A stretch of DNA of 64,000 nucleotides from Streptomyces cellostaticus (GTDB lineage Bacteria; Actinomycetota; Actinomycetes; Streptomycetales; Streptomycetaceae), in contig NZ_KQ948032.1 of the NCBI RefSeq assembly GCF_001513965.1, positions 1 to 64,000 of the forward strand, given 5' to 3'. The position numbers and the translations under genes are program-made. Under the pieces are notes generated by a model. That model was given only the letters and a program-made list of their open reading frames with translations, was not told the DNA's origin and did no database searches. The stretch's first letter is position 1, and every line of letters starts with the position of its first letter. Shown one piece after another: positions 50,764 to 59,477 of this stretch.

Positions 50764-51843
50764 TTACGCGCGGGCGGACGTCCCGCCCATGAGCTCCGCG
50801 GCCACCAGCTCGGCGATCTGCGCGGTGTTGAGTGCGGCGCCCTTGCGCAGGTTGTCGCCGCAGACGAAGAGTTCGAGCGCGGTCGGGTCGTCCAGGGCCC
50901 GCCGCACCCGGCCGACCCAGGTCGGGTCGGTGCCCACCACGTCGGCGGGCGTGGGGAATTCACCGGCGGCGGGGTCGTCGCAGAGCACCACCCCGGGCGC
51001 GGTGGCGAGGATCTCGCGGGCGCCGTCGACGGTCACCTCGCCCTGGAAGCGGGCGTGGACGGTGAGCGAGTGCGTGGTGATCACCGGCACCCGTACGCAG
51101 GTCACGGCGACCGGCAGGGCCGGCAGTCCGAGGATCTTGCGGGACTCGTCCCGCACCTTCATCTCCTCCGACGACCAGCCGTCCTCCCGGAGCGATCCGG
51201 CCCACGGGACGACGTTCAGCGCGACCGGCTCCGGGAAGGGCCCGGTGTCGTCCCCGACGGCCCGCCGTACGTCGCCGGGTTTGGTGCCCAGCTCGGTCCC
51301 GGCGACCAGGGACAACTGGGCCCGCAGCGTATCGACGCCCGCCCGGCCCGCGCCGCTCACCGCCTGGTACGAGGACACCACCAGGTCGCGCAGCCCGAAC
51401 TCGGCGTGCAGTGCGCCGAGGGCGACGATCATCGACAGGGTGGTGCAGTTGGGGTTGGCGACGATCCCGCGCGGCCGGGTGCGCACCGCGTGCGGATTGA
51501 CCTCGGGTACGACGAGCGGCACGTCCGGGTCCATCCGGAAGGCGCCGGAGTTGTCGACGACGACCGCACCGCGCGCGGCGGCGATCGGCGCCCACTCGGC
51601 GGAGACCTCGTCGGGCACGTCGAACATCGCGATGTCGACCCCGTCGAAGGCGTCCTCGGTCAGGGCCACGACCTCGACCTCCTCGCCGCGCACGGCCAGC
51701 TTGCGGCCGGCCGAGCGCGGGGAGGCGATCAGACGGATCTCGCCCCAGATGTCCGCACGCTGGGACAGGATCTGGAGCATGACCGCGCCGACGGCTCCGG
51801 TCGCTCCCACGACCGCGAGCGTCGGCTTCCCGGTCGGCGCCAT
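50764..51843 (-). CDS. asd: Aspartate-semialdehyde dehydrogenase
   Basis: A 359-residue NADPH-dependent enzyme converting aspartyl phosphate to aspartate semialdehyde, on the way to lysine, threonine, methionine and diaminopimelate. LAVVGATGAVGAVMLQIL is the nucleotide-binding loop, Cys133 in NPNCTT is the catalytic nucleophile, and YQAVSGAGRAG plus a later KVRDESRKILG segment are family marks. The ATG overlaps the ask stop by 1 nt, so the two form an operon. Length matches the actinobacterial enzyme. Confidence 0.96.
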   Translation of the reverse strand: MAPTGKPTLAVVGATGAVGAVMLQILSQRADIWGEIRLIASPRSAGRKLAVRGEEVEVVALTEDAFDGVDIAMFDVPDEVSAEWAPIAAARGAVVVDNSGAFRMDPDVPLVVPEVNPHAVRTRPRGIVANPNCTTLSMIVALGALHAEFGLRDLVVSSYQAVSGAGRAGVDTLRAQLSLVAGTELGTKPGDVRRAVGDDTGPFPEPVALNVVPWAGSLREDGWSSEEMKVRDESRKILGLPALPVAVTCVRVPVITTHSLTVHARFQGEVTVDGAREILATAPGVVLCDDPAAGEFPTPADVVGTDPTWVGRVRRALDDPTALELFVCGDNLRKGAALNTAQIAELVAAELMGGTSARA

Positions 51844-53114
51844 CAGCGGCCCGTGCCTCCGTAGACGACGGCCTCGTCGGTGTCGGAGTCGAGCCCGAAG
51901 GCGGTGTGCACGGCGCGCACGGCCTCCGGCACGTCGTCGGCGCGGGTGACGACCGAGATGCGGATCTCGGAGGTGGAGATCAGCTCGATGTTCACGCCCG
52001 CGTCGCTCAGCGCCTCGAAGAAGGAGGCGGTGACGCCCGGGTTGGTCTTCATACCCGCGCCGACCAGCGAGATCTTGCCGATCTGGTCGTCGTACCGGAG
52101 CGAGTCGAAACCAATACCCGAACGGTTCTTCTCCAGCGCGTCGATGGCCTTGCGGCCCTCGGTCTTCGGCAGCGTGAAGGAGATGTCCGTCAGGCCCGTG
52201 GCGGCGGCGGACACGTTCTGCACGACCATGTCGATGTTGATCTCGGCATCGGCGATGGTCCGGAAGATCGCGGCGGCCTCACCCGGCTTGTCCGGCACGC
52301 CGACGACCGTGATCTTGGCCTCGGAGGTGTCGTGCGCGACACCGGAGATGATGGCCTGCTCCACCTTCTTGTCCCCAATCGGTTCATTGCTGACCCAGGT
52401 GCCCTGCAGCCCGCTGAAGCTGGACCGGACGTGGATCGGGATGTTGTAGCGGCGGGCGTACTCCACACAGCGGTGGAGCAGCACCTTGGAGCCGGATGCG
52501 GCGAGCTCCAGCATGTCCTCGAAGGAGATCCAGTCGATCTTCTTCGCCTTCTTCACCACGCGCGGGTCGGCGGTGAACACGCCGTCGACGTCGGTGTAGA
52601 TCTCGCAGACCTCGGCGTCGAGCGCGGCGGCCAGCGCCACGGCCGTGGTGTCGGACCCACCGCGCCCCAGCGTGGTGATGTCCTTCTTGTCCTGGCTGAC
52701 GCCCTGGAACCCGGCGACGATCGCGATGTTGCCCTTGTCCAGGGACTCCCGGATCCGGCCCGGCGTGACGTCGATGATCCGGGCTTTGTTGTGGACCGAG
52801 TCGGTGATGACGCCTGCCTGGCTGCCGGTGAACGACTGGGCCTCGTGGCCCAGGTTTTTGATCGCCATGGCCAGCAGGGCCATGGAGATACGCTCTCCGG
52901 CGGTCAGCAGCATGTCGAACTCACGCCCGGCAGGCATCGGAGAAACCTGCTCGGCGAGATCGATCAGCTCGTCCGTCGTGTCGCCCATCGCGGAAACGAC
53001 GACAACCACCTGGTTGCCGTTCTTCTTCGCTTCCACGATCCGCTTGGCGACGCGCTTGATGCCTTCGGCATCGGCTACGGAGGAACCTCCGTACTTCTGC
53101 ACGACAAGGCCCAC
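51843..53114 (-). CDS. ask: Aspartate kinase
   Basis: A 423-residue cytosolic enzyme phosphorylating aspartate, the first step of the aspartate pathway. The N-terminal kinase domain has KYGGSSVAD, GFQGVSQDKKDITTLGRGGSD and IYTDVDGVFTADPR. Two ACT domains follow (ITVVGVPDKPGEAAAIFRTI, ISLVGAGMKTNPGVTASFFEAL) that normally mediate feedback by threonine and lysine. GTG 53114 with GAGGAG about 6 nt upstream is the family start; the frame stays open further upstream but without homology. asd follows with a TGATG overlap. Confidence 0.96.
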   Translation of the reverse strand: MGLVVQKYGGSSVADAEGIKRVAKRIVEAKKNGNQVVVVVSAMGDTTDELIDLAEQVSPMPAGREFDMLLTAGERISMALLAMAIKNLGHEAQSFTGSQAGVITDSVHNKARIIDVTPGRIRESLDKGNIAIVAGFQGVSQDKKDITTLGRGGSDTTAVALAAALDAEVCEIYTDVDGVFTADPRVVKKAKKIDWISFEDMLELAASGSKVLLHRCVEYARRYNIPIHVRSSFSGLQGTWVSNEPIGDKKVEQAIISGVAHDTSEAKITVVGVPDKPGEAAAIFRTIADAEINIDMVVQNVSAAATGLTDISFTLPKTEGRKAIDALEKNRSGIGFDSLRYDDQIGKISLVGAGMKTNPGVTASFFEALSDAGVNIELISTSEIRISVVTRADDVPEAVRAVHTAFGLDSDTDEAVVYGGTGR

Positions 53115-53283
53115 GTGCGCTCCTCGCTCGGTTCGTTTGTGTCGGCTCAGTCTAACGAGCGTCCGAAATCCACCCTCCTGCTCCCGCATGGTGAGACGTC
53201 GGCGCTCGCCTCGGAACCTGCCCAGCGCGCGGCACGCCACGCGGAAAGTGCCCCGCCTCACAGTGACCACGGTGAGTTAAGTT

Positions 53284-53525
53284 TCAAGCATCAGGGTGCG
53301 GGGCGCGCCCGTACTTCTGGTGGAAGACGACGAACCCGTGGCCGAATCCTTGCGACGCGGCCTGCAGCGCGGCGTTCCACCGGTCGAAGAGGGAGGCGAT
53401 CTGCGCCTTGCGGGGCTCGGGCTCCGCCTTCGGCCCGGCCGCACTGACTCCGGCGGTCACGCTGGCGGCGGTGACCAGGGCGCGGCGGTGACGACGGCGG
53501 CACGTACACGGGTCCTACGGGTCAT
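53284..53525 (-). pseudogene. Truncated, frameshifted SgcJ/EcaC-like secreted protein gene
   Basis: From ATG 53525 (GGAG 6 nt upstream) the frame reads MTRRTRVRAAVVTA, then loses one base. In the shifted frame it continues ALVTAASVTAGVSAAGPKAE and PEPRKAQIASLFDRWNAALQ, the signal peptide and first helix of SgcJ/EcaC (NTF2-like) proteins. After WNAALQ homology stops, and the sequence runs into the antisense of another broken gene before a stop at 53284. Both the frameshift and the loss of the C-terminal 100 or so residues make it non-functional. The reconstruction is mine by eye. Confidence 0.65.
53296..53373 (+). pseudogene. N-terminal fragment of a response regulator gene
   Basis: From GTG 53296 the frame reads VRGAPVLLVEDDEPVAESLR and then RGLQR, the first strand and helix of an OmpR-type receiver domain with its acidic pair. 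Homology ends near 53373, where the sequence becomes the antisense of the SgcJ-like fragment. The phospho-acceptor Asp and the DNA-binding domain are gone. The two fragments meet head to head and share a short CTGCAGCGCGGC segment at the junction. Confidence 0.6.
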
Positions 53526-53633
53526 CGCTACTCCGGTGCGGACGGTGCCTGTTGGGATGACTCCAGACTCGCTTCGCACCGGTCAGGGCCCGTGCAGCGG
53601 ACGTACAAGGAACGTCCAGCACTCCCCCAATTC

Positions 53634-53828
53634 TCAAGCGACGGCCCTTTGCCCCCGCCCGCGCCCACGCACAAGGCCGACCCCCGCCCCGAGCGAAACG
53701 ACGCCCATCCCGACGGCGGTCGCCACGCCCTGCGCCCCGTCCACCACGAAAGGCGCGGCAACGGCGACGACGGCATTGAACAGGAAAAGGAACCACAGCA
53801 CGGGCTTGGAGGCGAGCAGGGACTTCAT
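53634..53828 (-). CDS. Small two-helix membrane protein
   Basis: A 64-residue protein beginning MKSLLASKPVLWFLFLFNAV, with two hydrophobic stretches (LWFLFLFNAVVAVAAPFV and VATAVGMGVVSLGAGVGLV) and a basic RGRGRGQR tail. GAGGA lies about 7 nt before the ATG. It stands alone beside the broken gene pair. No family assigned. Confidence 0.6.
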   Translation of the reverse strand: MKSLLASKPVLWFLFLFNAVVAVAAPFVVDGAQGVATAVGMGVVSLGAGVGLVRGRGRGQRAVA

Positions 53829-53947
53829 GACGGCTTCCTCATTTCGTTCTCACGGTCTGACTGACGAGATCAACGATCCCGGCACACCGGAAACGGACCG
53901 AGGGAGCGCACTCCCGAAACGGAGGTGTAGCCAGTTACACCATGGCC

Positions 53948-54331
53948 TCAGTCGACGAACTCCTTCAACGGCTCGGTGTCCAGGGCGATGTTCACCGGGT
54001 CCGGGAGCTTCACGGAGGCGCCGAAGGGCAGCTTCTCCTCGTGGCGATAGCGGCCGTCCTCCGGCTGGTTGAAGACCACGACGGAGCAGTCGTCACGGTC
54101 GATGAGGAGGTAGACGGGGATACCGGCGGCGGCGTAGCCGTCGGGCTTGTCCACGCGATCACGCTGATTCGTGTCGGAGGCGTACGAGGTGATCTCGACG
54201 GCCATCAGCGCGCCCCCGGCTTCCGGCCACTCCCCATGGCCCTTGAGGCCGCCCACCTGGACGAGCACGCCGTCGGCACGAGCCCGGCCCTTCCGGTAGC
54301 GCTCGGTCGGGGCTCGAAGCCCGAGGCTCAA
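53948..54331 (-). pseudogene. N-terminally truncated Uma2-family nuclease-like gene
   Basis: The frame encodes the C-terminal half of a Uma2-type protein: GRARADGVLVQVGG, ALMAVEITSYASDTNQRDRV, DKPDGYAAAGIPVYLLIDRD and LDTEPLKEFVD. The usual first 70-80 residues are missing. The frame begins only at a TTG overlapping the caspase gene stop, with no ribosome site. The VEITS and K/YLLID residues of the nuclease fold remain. It is most likely a decayed remnant cut by the insertion of the caspase operon; a coupled short product is possible. Confidence 0.65.
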
Positions 54332-57300
54332 GCCTCGGGCTGAACTGGGGGTCCTTGGAGCCGGCGTCGGCGGACGGTTCGGCGGGGCTGCTTGCGCGGC
54401 AGGTAAGGATCCACGATCTCTCTCACGGCGGCCTGCTCGGCCGCGGAGGGACGGTTTTGCAGCGCCACAAGGGCAAGGCTCACGAACGTCTCGGGGTCCG
54501 CGGCGCCGCCGCCCGGCCGGAGTCTCATCAGAATGTCCTGGAGGGCCGTGATCGGCAGATGCCGGGCGGCGGCGTCGATGATCAGCTTCTTCGCGTCCGG
54601 CGCCGCCAGCGCCAGGTCATCGATCAGGTACTCGGCGGAACACAGCGAGATGTAGGTACGGATGACCCGCTCGGCCTCTGCCGACAGACCCGCGTCGGCC
54701 AGTCCGACGGCGGTGAACGGCATACACTCCCGTCGCCCCGGCTCGCTGAGGTAGTGCGCCAGTGCCGTGTCGACGTGCGCGGACAGTCCGCGGAGGTTCA
54801 GTTCCGTCAGCAGCCGGGCCGGGAGGATGCGCCTGTGCTCGACCGCACCTCTGATGAGCGGGCCGGTGTCGGCGGGAGGCCGCATCGACACGGCGGCCTC
54901 GATCAGCTGGACGACCTCGTCGTCTTCGCAGCAGCTCCCGGCCGTGGCAAGGACTTTGCCGCCTTCGTACGTCATCCCCCTCTGGCGCAGCACTTCCGTC
55001 AGATGAATCACGTCCTCGGCCGGACGACACAGCACGAACAGCACCACCAGGCCACGGTCGAGGCCGAACGGCAACTGAACGGCAGTCCTCACCAGGATCT
55101 CGATGAGTTCCGGCTCAGGACACGCCTCCATGGCCCATCGCTGGATGTCGCTCGGGCGCACGGCGTTGACCGCCATGGCCGATGCCGGAAGCCGCCGGGC
55201 GAGACGGTCAAGGGCGCGGTCGAACCCTTCCTTGGACTCCATGACCCGCAACTCGCCCAGGACATCGGCGAACCCCGGCGCCCGGGCCACCGCCACCAGG
55301 AGCTGCTCATGGCTCGCACCGCGCTGATGGCGCAGCTCCTCCTGGACGAACCGGGCCAGTTCCCCGGCCGGTCGCCGGACCGCACCGGCCAGCACCGCCG
55401 CCGCCCCCGCGACCAGCCCTGCCCGCTTCAGGGCGGCCTCATGGTCGAGCAGCACGGCCAGGGGCTGCTCAGAGAGGGCCGCTTGGCAGGCCTGCCAAGC
55501 GGGCGTGGGCCCCCCGATGGGGCCCGGGGGCTGCTCCGTCATGCCGAGGGCCTTGATCAGTCCGGGCAGGTCGGCGGGGCTCCGCCGTGCGAAGGCGGCC
55601 CGCAGCACGAGCGGGATCTTCGCCTCCTGACCGGCCGCGTTCAGGGACCGGACCGTCTCGACCAGGGCTGAGTCCGGCATGCGAGCACCCAGGCTCTGGA
55701 AGGCCCAGGTGAGGTCGTGGTCCTCGAACGAGCCGGAGGACAGCAGGTGCAGCAGGGCGCCGAGTTCCTCGCCGCTGCGGCGCTCTACGACGGACGCGAG
55801 GAACTCCTCTGCCCGGATCGTCTCCCCGAAGGACAGCAGGACCCGTAGGAACTCCACCGCCTCGGATGCCGGCCGGCTCCCGGCAGCGGCCTCCAACACC
55901 TGCGAGACCTCCTCGTCCATTCCACCGGAGGTCAGCTTGCCGACGAGCCTCGCCAGCGCCTCCACGCCGCACGACTCACCGGCGATACGCAGAGCGGCCC
56001 GGGCCTCGGCGGCCGTCTCCCGCGCGCCGAGGGCACGCACCAACTGGCGGACGCCGCGCGCGCCCTTGGTCGTGACCGCACCGAGCAGAAGCCGCTCTGC
56101 GTCCAGGGACACGTCCTCGCCGCTCGCGGCCGCCCCCAGCACGCGCACCGCCTCGACGATCTGCGGAACCAGCCAGCGATGGCCGGCCCGGACCAGGGTG
56201 TGATCGGTGACGGCGCCGAGCCCACGGCTCCGCCACCATGCCGTCAGGACGGGGACGTCGTCCACCCCGCGTCCCGTGACGGCGAGTTCGGCGAGCCGCA
56301 GAGCCTGTTCCCCTGCGCCGGTCTTGACCAGCTCCTCGACGAGGAAGGCCACGTCCATGAGTGAAGACCATCCGCTCACGGAGATGAGCAGCTCATCCGC
56401 GTCAGGTTCCAGCTTTGGGATGATGACGGCCAGTTGGGCGTAAGGACGATGGCCCACGCCCTTCCAGAGCGCCCGTCTCGTGTCGCCGATCCCGCGCTCC
56501 CGGAGCGCACGGACCAGGTCCGGCAGCTCCTCGACGGGGCGTTGCGAGCCCGCGGTCTCGGCCAGTTTCGCCCGCAGCCCCTCGGCGAGCGGGACCTCGA
56601 ACAGTTCGAGCAACTCCCCGAGGGGACGCCGCCCGGCCACGACCTCGCGCAGGTGGAGGCGCCACGAAGCGTCCTCCCCCGAGGGGGCCGCCAGCAGATC
56701 GGGCAGTTCGGCCACGGGCAGGGCCAGCGCCGCGCTCGCCAGCGCCGCACGGATCTCGACGCCGCCTTCGGCGCCGTACAGCTTGTCGAGTACGGCGGGC
56801 AGATCGTCCCGTGGCCGCGGGTCCAGGAGCAGCGCGACCAGCCTCGCCGCCGGTGTCTCCGCCCCTGCGGCACGCAGCACGCGGAACACGTCGACCACGG
56901 TCTCAGCCGACCGGAACCGGGCAGCTTCGAACAGGACGCACTCGGCCTCCCCTCCGTGGCCGCCGACGGTCAACACCTCGATCAGCTCGGGTAGTTCGGC
57001 CATGGACCGACAGGTCAGCCACCCACCGAGCACACCCTGGACATCACTGTCGAGCCACCGAGCGGCGAGTCGCCTGACCAGGCAGATCAGCTCGGCGAAA
57101 CCCCGGCGCGCCAGCACGCGGCTCAGCAGAAGAAGGGCGTGGTTGTGCATCCCCGCCGCCGGCTCCACCTCATGCAGCAGCCCTACCGTGTCGACCAGGC
57201 GGGCCACCGACAGACCGGCGGCCGCGCTGTTCAGCACGGCGTCCCGGTCGGCCTCCGTGCCGGGTTCGCTGCCGAGGACATGGAGCAGCCGGGCGGCCGT

Positions 57301-58896
57301 CGCCGCGTCGGCCGTCGCAGCGCGCGCCAGGAGCGGTCCGGTGAACGCGTCGTACCCGGCCGCGCGCAACACCGCCACGCACTCCAGTACTTCCCCCGCG
57401 GGCCGGTGTGCGGCCCCGGCCAGCAACCGCTGCCGGTCGGCGAGACGTCCGCCCGGCTCGCTCAGCGCGGTGAGCGCGGGGCCGAGCGCGTCGGCCGGGC
57501 AGTGGCGGCCGTAGTGCGCGAGGACGCGCTCCGCCGTCGGCATCAGCCCCGACTTCCGTAACGCGCCGAGCAGGGACGGGAGTTGGTCCGGCCTACGGCG
57601 CCACACCGCCCCGTGCAGCAGCCGCACCGCCGCCTCGATGCCGCCACCCGCGTGCAGCGCCTCCACGGCCGCGACGACAGCGGACGAATCGCGGGCCTTG
57701 GCGAGGCGGATCAGGGTGCTGTCGATCTCCCCGGGCGCCACTCCTTCGAACAGCTGGTCCGCCGGGCGGTGGCGCAGGGCGGCGGTGAACAGGCCCAGTT
57801 CGATGTGGACGAACCCCTGGCCGTGCAGCTTCCCCAGCAGGTCGAAGAGAGCGGGCCCGGGGCGGCGGCGGGCGCACGCGTCCCAGACGCGCTGCCGGGC
57901 CTCCTTGTGGACCAGCTGCGCCAACTGGACGACATAGGTCGCGGGTCCGGTGGCGGCGAGGGCGAGCAGGGGCCCGTCGTCGTTGTAGTGCAGCAACCGG
58001 TACTGAGCGACGGCCAGTTGGCGCAGCGGATCCTGGTCGGCGACCAGGGGAGCCGGGGAAGGAGCCGGCGCCCGGCCGGCCGGCGGGGGCGGCCGCTCCT
58101 GCGTGTCCGCCAAGGGCCCGGCGAGCAGAAAGCCGTGCTTGTCGCCGCGCGCCCGTACCGTCTGCACGGCCGACGTCTTGCCGTACGCACGGTGCAGTTC
58201 CACGACCCGGTCCCGGACCTGCTCCTCCAGCGTGGGCAGGTCCAATGCCTCCGGGTGGCACAGCAGGACGTCCCGTACCGCACGGGAGAAGAGGCTGAAG
58301 GACTCCTCGGGCCGGGTGCCGCAGTCGACTCCGTCCCGGACGTGTTCGTCCGCGCGCACGTACCGCGCCTTCTGGCCCTGCGAGCAGGCGTACACCCACG
58401 CGACCTTCTGGTGCAGCACATGACTGATCTCGCCCCCCGACCAGCCCATGGAGTCCGCGCTCATGGTGTCGCCATGGAAACCGGGGGCGAACCCGTCGCG
58501 GCAGGCGTCCACGAGGAACGCGATGCGCTCGGCGGGCGACGTCTGAAGTTCGCAGCTCCAGTCGAGGGCGACCAGCCCGGTGTGGAACGGCTGGAGCTCC
58601 GGATGTGCGTCCTCCGGGACGAAGTAGTCCCGCGCGTTGATGTGGTGACCGTGCCCGCTCAGGCAGATCAGCAGCGTGTCCCCGCTCCGCGCACGTGTGA
58701 GGAAGCGGATCACCTCAAGGTTGACGAAGTTCGCGCTGACCACAGCTTTCCGCGGCCGCGCGATGACGACGTCGTAGCCACGCAGCCGCAAGGCTTCGCT
58801 CAGCGCGTCCATGTCCCCCGGGATGAAGTGCAGCGGACGGATTCCCGGGGCGTCGTAGTCACTCGCTCCGATCAGGAGCGCCCTGTTCCGGCCCAT
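54328..58896 (-). CDS. Giant caspase-like (peptidase C14) protein with helical repeats
   Basis: A 1522-residue protein. Residues 1-260 are a caspase/metacaspase domain: MGRNRALLIGASDY, catalytic His82 in LICLSGHGHH and catalytic Cys132 in FLVDACRDGF. A proline-rich linker (about 265-290) leads to some 1200 residues of alpha-hairpin repeats of about 35 residues, each with a pattern like RRPADQLPSLLGALRKSG or RPAGEVLECVAVLRAAG. These resemble TPR/PPR/HEAT-type scaffolds and may sense a trigger or bind a partner. No membrane segment. It follows a Pepco-like gene by 21 nt. A conflict or cell-death effector is the likely role, by analogy with bacterial caspase systems. Confidence 0.85.
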   Translation of the reverse strand: MGRNRALLIGASDYDAPGIRPLHFIPGDMDALSEALRLRGYDVVIARPRKAVVSANFVNLEVIRFLTRARSGDTLLICLSGHGHHINARDYFVPEDAHPELQPFHTGLVALDWSCELQTSPAERIAFLVDACRDGFAPGFHGDTMSADSMGWSGGEISHVLHQKVAWVYACSQGQKARYVRADEHVRDGVDCGTRPEESFSLFSRAVRDVLLCHPEALDLPTLEEQVRDRVVELHRAYGKTSAVQTVRARGDKHGFLLAGPLADTQERPPPPAGRAPAPSPAPLVADQDPLRQLAVAQYRLLHYNDDGPLLALAATGPATYVVQLAQLVHKEARQRVWDACARRRPGPALFDLLGKLHGQGFVHIELGLFTAALRHRPADQLFEGVAPGEIDSTLIRLAKARDSSAVVAAVEALHAGGGIEAAVRLLHGAVWRRRPDQLPSLLGALRKSGLMPTAERVLAHYGRHCPADALGPALTALSEPGGRLADRQRLLAGAAHRPAGEVLECVAVLRAAGYDAFTGPLLARAATADAATAARLLHVLGSEPGTEADRDAVLNSAAAGLSVARLVDTVGLLHEVEPAAGMHNHALLLLSRVLARRGFAELICLVRRLAARWLDSDVQGVLGGWLTCRSMAELPELIEVLTVGGHGGEAECVLFEAARFRSAETVVDVFRVLRAAGAETPAARLVALLLDPRPRDDLPAVLDKLYGAEGGVEIRAALASAALALPVAELPDLLAAPSGEDASWRLHLREVVAGRRPLGELLELFEVPLAEGLRAKLAETAGSQRPVEELPDLVRALRERGIGDTRRALWKGVGHRPYAQLAVIIPKLEPDADELLISVSGWSSLMDVAFLVEELVKTGAGEQALRLAELAVTGRGVDDVPVLTAWWRSRGLGAVTDHTLVRAGHRWLVPQIVEAVRVLGAAASGEDVSLDAERLLLGAVTTKGARGVRQLVRALGARETAAEARAALRIAGESCGVEALARLVGKLTSGGMDEEVSQVLEAAAGSRPASEAVEFLRVLLSFGETIRAEEFLASVVERRSGEELGALLHLLSSGSFEDHDLTWAFQSLGARMPDSALVETVRSLNAAGQEAKIPLVLRAAFARRSPADLPGLIKALGMTEQPPGPIGGPTPAWQACQAALSEQPLAVLLDHEAALKRAGLVAGAAAVLAGAVRRPAGELARFVQEELRHQRGASHEQLLVAVARAPGFADVLGELRVMESKEGFDRALDRLARRLPASAMAVNAVRPSDIQRWAMEACPEPELIEILVRTAVQLPFGLDRGLVVLFVLCRPAEDVIHLTEVLRQRGMTYEGGKVLATAGSCCEDDEVVQLIEAAVSMRPPADTGPLIRGAVEHRRILPARLLTELNLRGLSAHVDTALAHYLSEPGRRECMPFTAVGLADAGLSAEAERVIRTYISLCSAEYLIDDLALAAPDAKKLIIDAAARHLPITALQDILMRLRPGGGAADPETFVSLALVALQNRPSAAEQAAVREIVDPYLPRKQPRRTVRRRRLQGPPVQPEA

Positions 58897-58917
58897 CGTG
58901 CGACGTCGGGCGGGGCG

Positions 58918-59256
58918 CTACTGCCGGAAGACCAGGGTGATCGAGCGGGAACCCTGTACCTGCGAAGTGCCGACGAGCTGGATGCCGCCGCTCGCCGTCA
59001 CCTGGAACTGCAACTGGGCCTCCCGCAGCGGCAGGGTGCCGTTCTGCGCGGCCACGTCCGCGAAGACCTGCTGGAGCGCGGTGACCGTCTCGGTGAGGTT
59101 CTTGCGGAGCGGGCCGAGCGGCACCTTCCGCAGGACCGCGTCCCCGCCGCGTCGGCCCAGGGCCATGCCGTCGTCGTCCTCGTCCTCGGCGGTCACCCAG
59201 AACGCCAGCGTCGGCTCGCCCGCGGCCTCGTCGATTTCGCTCAACTGTCCCCCCAC
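58918..59256 (-). CDS. Pepco/Trypco-like small protein partnered with the caspase
   Basis: A 112-residue protein: an N-terminal strand LAFWVTAEDEDDD, a helical centre VPLGPLRKNLTETVTALQQV, and strands LREAQLQFQVTASGGIQLVG and RSITLVF. This strand-helix-strand plan with a VTASGGIQLVGT segment matches my memory of the peptidase-co-occurring (Pepco) domains of bacterial conflict systems; Trypco is the alternative. It lies between DUF397 (16-nt overlap) and the caspase gene, so the four genes form one operon. It may link sensor and protease. Confidence 0.7.
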   Translation of the reverse strand: MGGQLSEIDEAAGEPTLAFWVTAEDEDDDGMALGRRGGDAVLRKVPLGPLRKNLTETVTALQQVFADVAAQNGTLPLREAQLQFQVTASGGIQLVGTSQVQGSRSITLVFRQ

Positions 59257-59477
59257 GCAAGGAACTCCGCCCAGGCAGAGGAGGCTATCCGAAGTTCGGG
59301 GCCTGCGGGGGTCTTTGAGTCACGGACGTGGACGGCGGCGGAGAGGGCTACTTCGACGCAGTTGCCGCCTTCAGAGTTGCTGTAGCTCGACTTGAACCAG
59401 TCCAGCGCGACCTCGACGCAGTCGCCGCCCTCGTTGTCGCTGTAGCTCGACTTGAACCACTTCAACCGGTCACTCAC
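59241..59477 (-). CDS. DUF397 protein with a duplicated motif
   Basis: A 78-residue protein in which the DUF397 hallmark WFKSSYSxxEGGxCVEVAL occurs twice (about 7-25 and 27-45), followed by VHVRDSKTPAGPELRIASSAWAEFLAW. Normal members have one copy, so an internal tandem duplication has occurred. It overlaps the HTH gene (8 nt) and the Pepco-like gene (16 nt). DUF397 proteins pair with HTH/DUF5753 regulators across Streptomyces, probably modulating them. Confidence 0.9.
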   Translation of the reverse strand: MSDRLKWFKSSYSDNEGGDCVEVALDWFKSSYSNSEGGNCVEVALSAAVHVRDSKTPAGPELRIASSAWAEFLAWGDS

